Assembly: GCA_031255615.1 (NCBI GenBank)
Contig: JAIRSD010000104.1
Coordinates: forward strand, 1 to 7,544
DNA from: Treponema sp.
Lineage (GTDB): Bacteria; Spirochaetota; Spirochaetia; Treponematales; Breznakiellaceae
Reading direction: 5' to 3'
Length of the DNA: 7,544 nucleotides
Shown: one piece after another, positions 1 to 4,372 of the stretch
How positions within the stretch are numbered: the first letter of the stretch is position 1
How the letters are laid out: the number at the start of each line of letters is the position of its first letter
The notes under the pieces: generated by a model
Told to the model about the DNA's origin: nothing
Seen by the model: only the letters and a program-made list of their open reading frames with translations
Databases searched by the model: none
Program-made: the position numbers and the translations under genes

Positions 1-310
1 GGGATAACTGGGGAGTAGTATATGGACTGTGGGGTAGGGGTTCCATTTTACGTATAGGGTAGTAGTAATAATGTAGAGTAGGGTAATTAGAGAGATTGTA
101 TGCATGCTACGGGGTAATAGTTGTACTGGGGAGTATAAAGGTGTGGAAAATTATATAATAGTGGTACTAAGGGGGGGATAACTACTGAAAAATGTACAGA
201 GTAATGTTGGATGGGGGTCTTGTTTTATGTGGAAGGTTCCAGTAATACTGGGAGTTGGGGGTGATTAGTAAAGTTATATGATACTACGGGGTAGTAGTAG
301 TATTGGGTAG
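1..310. repeat. Cytosine-poor, G-rich tandem repeat tract
   Basis: By hand count, bases 1-300 hold about 103 G and only about 19 C on the plus strand, an extreme strand skew unlike the rest of the window. The tract is two diverged copies of one unit. Copy 1 starts at 1 and copy 2 at 175, both with GGGATAACT. The anchor CTACGGGG recurs at 107 and 284, followed by similar GTAGTA/GTATT-rich sequence up to about 145 and 320. Near the anchor about four bases in five match and most differences are transitions; further away the match is weaker. The copies differ by a 3-nt gap early on. Stops are frequent in all frames. On the minus strand the two copies stay in register, with similar Tyr- and Pro-rich residues, but both contain stops. 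No gene is supported here. The array may continue left of the window. Confidence 0.75.
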
Positions 311-522
311 TATAGAAGGGGGACGGGGGCGGCTGTCCCAGGGGGGGGCCGGGTTTCCGGAAAAATTGGGGGCGGGAAAAATTCTAGCCAACATATAGCG
401 AATTTTGGGCCTTTTTCGCCCTGTTTCGTATGAAATTCGCGGATTTTCCGGGTTTTGCGCCACCCGGCTGGATGGTTTGCGCCCTTGCTTTTTATCTTGT
501 CTTCAAAAAATGCGGTGAAGAA
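311..522. other. Intergenic spacer, G-run rich, no gene
   Basis: This stretch separates the C-poor tract from the stop of the methylase. It begins with G runs of 5, 5 and 8 bases between 315 and 345, with borderline G-quadruplex potential on the plus strand, then returns to ordinary composition. CGCGGATT followed by CCGGG near 438-452 weakly resembles the start of the repeat at 1567-1581. A reading frame opens at 430 on the plus strand, but it runs antisense through the methylase and is not credible. I see no convincing terminator for the methylase. Confidence 0.5.
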
Positions 523-1395
523 TCAGCAAGAGGCGCCGCTGTCTTTCCAGTTTTTTACCAGGACCTCTTGAACGCTGCCCCGGCCGGAGGAATCGGCGTT
601 GATCGCCCTTTTTGCCCGCAGGGGGATAATCTCAAAGCGATTGCCGGCATACAGTTCCCGGATATACGCCGTGTCGGCATTGCTCAACAAACATTTTGCT
701 CCGCGCCTTGTCATGTCCACCATAACATCGCGAAGGCGTTCCTGTTCTTCCCTTCCAAAGCCGCCGGGCTGGTATCCGGTGAAATTGGTTTTATCCTGGC
801 TATGGTAGGGCGGATCAAAATATATAAGAGAATGTTTGCCGGCATCCGGCAGGGCCTGTTCAAAATCAATGTTCAATATTTTAACTTCATTCGTATTCAA
901 ATAACGGCTAATGCGGCGCAAGACGGATTCCTCGCATATCGCCGGATTCTTGTACCTGCCATAGGGAACGTTAAAAAGACCCCGCGAATTTACGCGGTAC
1001 AAGCCGTTAAAACAGGTCTTGTTAAGAAAAATCAAACGGGCGGCCTTTTCCGCGTGCGTCAATTTATTGAACGCCGCCGAATCCCGATCCAAATTTCTTG
1101 TTTCGTAATAATACTCTTTATCGTTCATATCTTTATGGTTTTTCAACAGGACAATAAGCTCCTCCACATTTTCTTTTATAACGGCATACGTCAACATTAA
1201 CTGCGTATTCACATCATTGATCACCGCCCGCCGGGGCCGCAAATCAAACAGAACGGCGCCGGCCCCGACGAAGGGTTCGTAATAAGTATAATTATCCATG
1301 TCCCCGGGAATATGCTTTTTTATCTCGGACAACAACTGCCTCTTGCCCCCGGCCCATTTTAAAAAAGGCTTAACAAGAGCATGACCTTCCGCCAT
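523..1395 (-). CDS. dam: DNA adenine methylase, Dam/DpnM (D12 class) family
   Basis: The 290-residue product transfers a methyl group from S-adenosylmethionine to the N6 of adenine in duplex DNA. The alpha-class order is visible: motif X FLKWAGGKRQLL (residues 11-22), the SAM-binding motif YEPFVGAGAVLFDL (39-52), a target-recognition stretch with FNVPYGRYKNP (141-151), the catalytic DPPY (194-197), and a late CLLSNADTAYIRELY segment (235-249). The VPYGRYKNP segment resembles that of Dam/DpnM enzymes that modify GATC, so GATC is the likely target by inference. Length is normal for the family. The ATG is fixed by an in-frame TAA four codons upstream (1407-1405); the Shine-Dalgarno is weak (GGA). 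No restriction endonuclease lies beside it here, so it may be an orphan regulatory or replication-linked methylase, or its partner lies outside. It looks less GC-rich than murJ, suggesting acquisition. Confidence 0.93.
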   Translation of the reverse strand: MAEGHALVKPFLKWAGGKRQLLSEIKKHIPGDMDNYTYYEPFVGAGAVLFDLRPRRAVINDVNTQLMLTYAVIKENVEELIVLLKNHKDMNDKEYYYETRNLDRDSAAFNKLTHAEKAARLIFLNKTCFNGLYRVNSRGLFNVPYGRYKNPAICEESVLRRISRYLNTNEVKILNIDFEQALPDAGKHSLIYFDPPYHSQDKTNFTGYQPGGFGREEQERLRDVMVDMTRRGAKCLLSNADTAYIRELYAGNRFEIIPLRAKRAINADSSGRGSVQEVLVKNWKDSGASC

Positions 1396-1541
1396 AAATC
1401 CAGCTTATATTGATCGGGAAACATAGTAAAGCCCCGCGGCTTCCTCCGGAAACGATCCGCCCAAGGGCCGCCGCGGCGGGCGCGTGTGTATAAGCCTGAA
1501 CCGGGGCCGCCAAAAAGATTGGGCCTGGCCGCCAATCCGCC

Positions 1542-1651
1542 GGTTGTTGAACAAGCCTTACAAAACACGCGGATTCCCCGGGAAAATCTCCGTTTTCGCC
1601 GTTTTATGCGGTTGTTACGGGCGGAAACCGGGGTTTTCCGGGCGCCCTATG
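1542..1651 (+). repeat. Direct repeat, copy A
   Basis: Copy A runs from GGTTGTTGAACAAGCC to CTATG and aligns with copy B (1700-1810) at an offset of about 158 bp. Shared landmarks in order are GGTT.TTG.ACAA, GCGGATTCCCCG, a CCGTTTT.CG.CGTTTT segment and GCGGTTGTT. Most differences are transitions. After GCGGTTGTT there is an imperfect hairpin with outer arms GGGCG/CGCCC and inner arms GGAAAC/GTTTTCC (about 1619-1647). Copy A is followed by no gene of its own; a 48-bp linker joins it to copy B. Confidence 0.75.
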
Positions 1652-1670
1652 AATAAACGCGGCATCAATG

Positions 1671-1676
1671 TATAAT
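1671..1676 (+). promoter_or_regulatory. Candidate -10 box (TATAAT)
   Basis: A perfect TATAAT lies upstream of the omptin gene. The sequence 17 bases before it (TATGAA) is a poor -35 box, so the assignment rests on the -10 alone. Transcription would start near 1683, at the foot of the hairpin at 1682-1711, giving a structured leader of about 146 nt. Confidence 0.4.
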
Positions 1677-1681
1677 GGGCC

Positions 1682-1711
1682 TGTTCAACAACCCGGTTGG
1701 GTTATTGGACA
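1682..1711 (+). other. 13-bp hairpin in omptin leader
   Basis: Arms 1682-1694 and 1699-1711 pair over 13 positions around a GGTT loop, with one A/C mismatch and one G-U pair. It straddles the end of the inverted repeat and the start of copy B. Copy A lacks the left arm, so this hairpin is specific to the gene-proximal copy. No T-run follows, so it is not a classical terminator. Confidence 0.6.
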
Positions 1712-1810
1712 AATCTTGCGAAAAATGCGGATTCCCCGAAGAAATCCCCGTTTTTCGTCGTTTTTAAGCGGTTGTTCTTCAAAAACCGAAGTTTTTGAAG
1801 AACTCTAATG
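1700..1810 (+). repeat. Direct repeat, copy B, in the omptin leader
   Basis: Copy B matches copy A across its first ~75 bp, including an identical GCGGATTCCCCG and GCGGTTGTT. At the position of A's hairpin it holds a different, perfect 12-bp hairpin (1775-1802). It ends with CTAATG directly before the omptin ribosome-binding site, so if the TATAAT at 1671 is used the whole copy lies in the 5' untranslated region of that gene. Confidence 0.75.
1775..1802 (+). other. Perfect 12-bp hairpin before omptin RBS
   Basis: TTCTTCAAAAAC (1775-1786) and GTTTTTGAAGAA (1791-1802) form a perfect 12-bp stem with a CGAA loop. It ends 14 nt before the AAGGAG ribosome-binding site (1817-1822), close enough to affect initiation or mRNA stability. 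No T-run follows on either strand. Confidence 0.7.
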
Positions 1811-1828
1811 TAAGCCAAGGAGAATTTT

Positions 1829-2797
1829 GTGAAGAAGATTTTTTTGTCGCTGTTTGCGGTTATCGCCTTGAGTTATTCGGCCTCCGCGCAATCAACGGAC
1901 AGACACGCCCTGTCCCTGGGGGCTTCGCTTGGATTTTTGAAGGGCGAAGGAGAAAAAATTGTATACCGGGGGACGGGTTCCAATGATAAATTAAGCCAAC
2001 TGCTCTGGAAAATGGACCCCCTTTTTTACGCCGGAATTGACGCGCATTATGAATGGCAAAGACCGGAAAAGAGGCGGAGCGTTTTTGCCGACACCCTGAT
2101 CAAATTCGGCTTTCCCTCCGAGGCCGGCATAATGGAAGACAGGGACTGGATCGCCCTTAATTACCCCGGTTTTTTAACCCATTACTCGGTCCACGACAAT
2201 AAAACCGAAGACGCCGTGATCTTTGACATGGATGCCGGTATGTCGTTTCATTTATTCAAAACGTTTTTACTCAAGACATATATTTCGTATAACTTTATGC
2301 GTTTTTCATGGAGAGCGAACGGCGGTTCCATCCTGCATCCGTCATGGGATTCCAACAACGACGGAAAACCGGACGGCGATCACAGTTATCTGATGCCGAT
2401 TGATGTTATAACATACGAACAAAGCTGGCATACGCTGTCGCCGGGGATAGCGTTTTACGGGGAATTTAACCGGTATTTTGATATTGATATTTCTCTTGAA
2501 TTGAGCCCCTTTGTCTGGTCTTCCGGCAGGGACAATCATATTCTGCGAAATTTGGTAATCACCGAAGACCTTGGGGGCGGTTTTTTTGTTGAACCCCGTT
2601 TTGTTTTTTCATTTAAGCCGAACGATATTTTGACCGTATCGCTTTCCGCCGCATATAAAAAGATAAGCGGCGCCCGGGGGAACAGTACATATAATGAAAA
2701 CGGCCAGGTGCAAACGGATATTCCAAAGCAAATCGGGGGCGCCGGATATGCCGCCTTTGACACGGGTATTGTCGCGAAATTCAATATCATAAAATGA
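1829..2797 (+). CDS. Omptin-family outer-membrane aspartyl protease
   Basis: The 322-residue product is a secreted beta-barrel protease of the OmpT/Pla family. The start is GTG, with AAGGAG (1817-1822) six bases upstream. Residues 1-20 form a signal peptide ending SASA before QSTD. The first catalytic pair is seen in IMEDRDWIALNYPG (Asp104, Asp106), matching the Asp83/Asp85 region of OmpT. The second is in WSSGRDNHI (Asp235, His237), matching Asp210/His212. FSWRANGGS (159-167) aligns with the OmpT strand before the third loop. That loop carries an extra acidic DSNNDGKPDGD (174-184), which resembles calcium-binding repeats. Omptins are about 290-300 mature residues, so the length fits. All four active-site residues are present, so activity is expected on the cell surface; the substrate is unknown. 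It is monocistronic by context, with a structured leader. Confidence 0.87.
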   Translation: MKKIFLSLFAVIALSYSASAQSTDRHALSLGASLGFLKGEGEKIVYRGTGSNDKLSQLLWKMDPLFYAGIDAHYEWQRPEKRRSVFADTLIKFGFPSEAGIMEDRDWIALNYPGFLTHYSVHDNKTEDAVIFDMDAGMSFHLFKTFLLKTYISYNFMRFSWRANGGSILHPSWDSNNDGKPDGDHSYLMPIDVITYEQSWHTLSPGIAFYGEFNRYFDIDISLELSPFVWSSGRDNHILRNLVITEDLGGGFFVEPRFVFSFKPNDILTVSLSAAYKKISGARGNSTYNENGQVQTDIPKQIGGAGYAAFDTGIVAKFNIIK

Positions 2798-2813
2798 AGG
2801 CGTGCGGCGCGGC

Positions 2814-2842
2814 TTGCGTTCAGGGCCCGGATGTTATATGAT
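2814..2842 (+). promoter_or_regulatory. Candidate promoter TTGCGT-17-TATGAT
   Basis: TTGCGT (2814-2819) and TATGAT (2837-2842) are 17 bases apart. The -10 matches the sigma-70 consensus at five of six positions and the -35 at three. A transcript would start near 2849 and run through the hairpin train towards the URO-D gene, or it could be a separate small RNA of the repeat. Confidence 0.35.
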
Positions 2843-2871
2843 GCAAACAATGGGGTTTTTATAGAAGTTTA

Positions 2872-2959
2872 GGGCGCATCCCCGCCTGCGGCGGGGACCG
2901 GGCTATCCGCTCCAACAAAAACCCTGCGGGTTTTTATTCCGCTTCTATCCCTTGCGCGG
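2872..2959 (+). repeat. Palindrome-mosaic repeat, copy 1
   Basis: Three fixed blocks are separated by two perfect hairpins. Block 1 is GGGCGCAT (2872-2879). Hairpin 1 is CCCCGCC-TGC-GGCGGGG (2880-2896). Block 2 is 2897-2915, containing GGGCTATCCGCTCC. Hairpin 2 is AAAAACCC-TGC-GGGTTTTT (2917-2935). Block 3 is 2937-2959, containing CCGCTTCTATCCCTTGCG. Blocks 1, 2 and 3 (8, 19 and 23 bp) recur without a mismatch, inverted, at 4283-4290, 4241-4259 and 4192-4214. Both hairpins there have unrelated sequences. Confidence 0.9.
2917..2939 (+). terminator. Candidate intrinsic terminator inside repeat copy 1
   Basis: The stem AAAAACCC/GGGTTTTT with a TGC loop is followed by ATT, giving a T-rich 3' arm. 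It could end the omptin transcript about 120 bases after its stop codon, and by symmetry it could act on both strands. Only three G-C pairs anchor it, so strength is uncertain. If it is active, the promoter at 2814 would not feed the URO-D gene. Confidence 0.4.
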
Positions 2960-3050
2960 GCGCAAAACGGCGTCCCTGCCGTTTTGCGCCTTCGGAGTAT
3001 GCGCCTGCGGCGCATACTCCAACACGGAAACAGCCGGCATCCGTGCCGGC
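2959..3050 (+). repeat. Three consecutive perfect hairpins
   Basis: Directly after the mosaic repeat come a 13-bp stem GGCGCAAAACGGC/GCCGTTTTGCGCC with loop GTCCCT (2959-2990), a 12-bp stem GGAGTATGCGCC/GGCGCATACTCC with loop TGC (2994-3020), and a 7-bp stem GCCGGCA/TGCCGGC with loop TCCG (3033-3050). None is followed by a T-run. They are absent from the inverted copy at 4192-4290. Confidence 0.85.
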
Positions 3051-3079
3051 GGCGGGAAGGGCGGACAAGGCGCAGCTCT

Positions 3080-3107
3080 TTGATATATCGGAATATCCGG
3101 GTAATCT
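3080..3107 (+). promoter_or_regulatory. Candidate promoter TTGATA-16-TAATCT
   Basis: TTGATA (3080-3085) matches the -35 consensus at five of six positions. TAATCT (3102-3107), 16 bases on, is a modest -10. Transcription would begin about 30 bases before the URO-D start, downstream of all hairpins, giving a short simple leader. This is the best-placed promoter for that gene. Confidence 0.35.
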
Positions 3108-3130
3108 GAGATTGTTCCAAAAAATATTGC

Positions 3131-3136
3131 AGGAGG
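3131..3136 (+). promoter_or_regulatory. Shine-Dalgarno AGGAGG deciding the URO-D start
   Basis: AGGAGG sits eight bases before the ATG at 3145. It selects this start over an in-frame ATG at 3043, which lies in hairpin DNA and lacks a ribosome-binding site. Confidence 0.9.
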
Positions 3137-3144
3137 AATACAGT

Positions 3145-4182
3145 ATGACCAGGCATGAAAGAATCGCGGCGGCCCTTAAGGGGGAAGATGTAGACCGGAT
3201 ACCCATAAATGTATGGATGCACCATTCGGCGGAGGATCAGGATCCCCGGACCCTGGCGGAAACCCAGGTGGACTACGCGGAGGAATTCGACTTTGATTTT
3301 ATCAAGCTCATGCCCTTTGGACTTTACAGCGTGCAGGACTACGGGGCCAAGATCAACATCTACGCCCAGACCGGCAGGCCCCCGGTGGTTGCGGATCCGG
3401 GCATACACGAGGTCGCCGACTGGGGCCGCATTGAGCCCCTTCCCGCGTATTACGGAAGCTACGGGAAACAGGTCCAGCTTGCCCGCTACGCGGCCGCCTA
3501 CGGGAAAAAGAAGTTCCCGATTATCCAGACCATCTTCAGCCCCCTGACGACGGCCCGCAAGCTGGCGGGGGACCGGATTCTGGGGGACTTAAAGGAAAAC
3601 CCCGCGCTCTTTAAACAGGCCCTTGAAGCGATTACCGAAACCACCATCAATTTTGTCAAGGCGAATATCGACGCGGGGGTTGACGGTTTCTTTTTCGCGA
3701 CCCAGTGCGCCGTTTATGATTTTTGCCCGGAGGAGGTTTACCGGGAATTCGGCGAGTTCTACGACCTTAAAGTCATAGGGGCCTATAAGGACAAGACCTT
3801 TTTCAACGTGGTCCACCCCCATGGGACGGGTTGTATGTTTGAGCTTATCGCCAATTACCCCGTGCCCTGCATTAACTGGCATGACCGGTGGGCGGGGCCG
3901 GAAATGGGGAAGGCCCGGACGTTAACCGGCAAGTGCCTCATGGGCGGCCTCCGGGAAGTGCCCTTCTTCGATAAGGAGGGGAAGCAAACCGCCGAAAGCA
4001 TCCTGAAAACCGGTACGCCGGAGGAGCTTTTAACCCATGTGGCCGAGGCGGTTGAGGCCGCGTCCTGGCGCAAACTTATTATCGGCCCCGGCTGCGTCGC
4101 CGATCAGCATCTGCCCCGGGAGCAGCTCAGGGCGATTCGGCGCACGGTGGACGCCCTGCCGCCCAAGGGAGCAAAGGCTTAA
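3145..4182 (+). CDS. URO-D superfamily protein (HemE/MtaA-like fold)
   Basis: The 345-residue product belongs to the uroporphyrinogen decarboxylase superfamily, which includes HemE and the zinc-dependent corrinoid:coenzyme M methyltransferases (MtaA/MtbA). Visible family marks are RHERIAAALKGEDVDRIPI at the N-terminus, a D(F)DFIKLMP strand near 50-57, AGVDGFFFATQ (177-187), HPHGTG (224-229) and IIGPGC (312-317) before the terminal helices. His224, His226 and Cys317 sit where MtaA-type enzymes place His-x-Cys and Cys zinc ligands, so a metal-dependent methyltransferase-like role is possible but inferred. It is unlikely to be true HemE, as no haem gene is near. No corrinoid protein or MtaB partner lies in the window. 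The gene stands alone between inverted copies of the mosaic repeat. The start is set by AGGAGG; an upstream in-frame ATG would add 34 unlikely residues. Confidence 0.85.
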   Translation: MTRHERIAAALKGEDVDRIPINVWMHHSAEDQDPRTLAETQVDYAEEFDFDFIKLMPFGLYSVQDYGAKINIYAQTGRPPVVADPGIHEVADWGRIEPLPAYYGSYGKQVQLARYAAAYGKKKFPIIQTIFSPLTTARKLAGDRILGDLKENPALFKQALEAITETTINFVKANIDAGVDGFFFATQCAVYDFCPEEVYREFGEFYDLKVIGAYKDKTFFNVVHPHGTGCMFELIANYPVPCINWHDRWAGPEMGKARTLTGKCLMGGLREVPFFDKEGKQTAESILKTGTPEELLTHVAEAVEAASWRKLIIGPGCVADQHLPREQLRAIRRTVDALPPKGAKA

Positions 4183-4191
4183 CACAGCCAG

Positions 4192-4290
4192 CCGCGCAAG
4201 GGATAGAAGCGGAATTCCGCGCCCCCGCGGGGGCGCGGAATTGGAGCGGATAGCCCGGTTTTTTGCGGCTGCGCCGCAAAAAATGCGCCC
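4192..4290 (-). repeat. Palindrome-mosaic repeat, copy 2 (inverted)
   Basis: Read on the minus strand this has the same three fixed blocks as copy 1, at 4290-4283, 4259-4241 and 4214-4192, with no mismatches. The hairpin between blocks 1 and 2 is TTTTTTGCGGC/GCCGCAAAAAA with a TGC loop in plus-strand reading (4259-4283). Between blocks 2 and 3 is a perfect 30-bp palindrome (4213-4242), CCGCGCCCCC on one side. Neither resembles the hairpins of copy 1. Spacing between blocks also differs (23 against 17 nt, 26 against 21 nt), so a shared reading frame is not kept. It begins 10 bp after the URO-D stop. Confidence 0.9.
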
Positions 4291-4320
4291 AAAAAAAACT
4301 TGACACCAGGCCGAATCAAG
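4291..4320 (-). terminator. Candidate intrinsic terminator of murJ
   Basis: On the minus strand CTTGA (4320-4316) pairs with TCAAG (4303-4299), followed directly by eight T (4298-4291). The 5-bp stem is short, with a 12-nt loop that may add one G-U and one C-G pair. It lies 53 bases after the murJ stop, as expected for the end of this convergent operon. Confidence 0.5.
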
Positions 4321-4372
4321 GCCGCATTATCCGGAAAAAATTTCTTGTTTCCCGTACACCGGCGCCGGCCGG

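Larger units (their letters stand above)
1542..1693. repeat. 16-bp inverted repeats bounding copy A
   Basis: GGTTGTTGAACAAGCC at 1542-1557 is matched at 15 of 16 bases by the reverse complement of GGCCTGTTCAACAACC at 1678-1693. The pair brackets copy A and its linker (152 bp overall). This could be the ends of a small non-autonomous mobile element, but no target-site duplication is evident. Confidence 0.5.
1396..1828. other. Repeat-bearing intergenic region between divergent genes
   Basis: This is the divergent spacer between the methylase (leftward) and the omptin gene (rightward), so both promoters should lie in it. Bases 1396-1541 contain a GC palindrome (CCGCCGCGGCGG, 1468-1479) and two GATC sites (1412-1415, 1454-1457) just upstream of the methylase start, but no gene. 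Bases 1542-1810 carry the two repeat copies, an inverted repeat, a TATAAT box and two hairpins, listed separately. I could not identify a convincing promoter for the methylase. Confidence 0.6.
2798..3144. other. Hairpin-rich intergenic region, no gene
   Basis: The gap between the omptin stop and the URO-D start is filled by a promoter-like sequence (2814-2842), a structured repeat (2872-2959), three further hairpins (2959-3050) and a second candidate promoter (3080-3107). Reading frames across it on the minus strand (2869-3408, 2934-3206) have no domain I recognise and largely translate the palindromes, so I treat it as non-coding. Confidence 0.65.

Noticed and set aside
430..1200. A 256-codon plus-strand frame
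   Set aside because: It overlaps the methylase antisense, whose motifs are unmistakable, and has no recognisable domain.
2872..3050. CRISPR array
   Set aside because: The spaced palindromes differ in sequence and length, there is no repeated unit with regular spacers, and no cas gene is present.
3043..3144. A 34-residue N-terminal extension of the URO-D gene
   Set aside because: The AGGAGG at 3131-3136 clearly serves the ATG at 3145, and the extension translates hairpin DNA.
3145..4182. Calling the URO-D gene hemE
   Set aside because: No haem-pathway neighbour, and the HPHGTG and GPGC motifs fit the methyltransferase-like branch better than a classical decarboxylase.
4259..4283. Intrinsic terminator for the URO-D gene
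   Set aside because: The T-run is in the 5' arm and the 3' arm ends in A on both strands, so no U-tract follows the stem.
2872..4290. A conserved peptide (ARDRSGI) encoded by both mosaic repeats, like a palindromic protein-insertion element
   Set aside because: The peptide match covers only the 23-bp block; hairpin lengths of 21 and 26 nt shift the frame afterwards, so selection is on DNA or RNA structure and not on a shared peptide.
2872..4290. Integron attC sites around the URO-D gene
   Set aside because: No GTTRRRY core sites are seen, the copies are inverted relative to each other, and no integrase is present.
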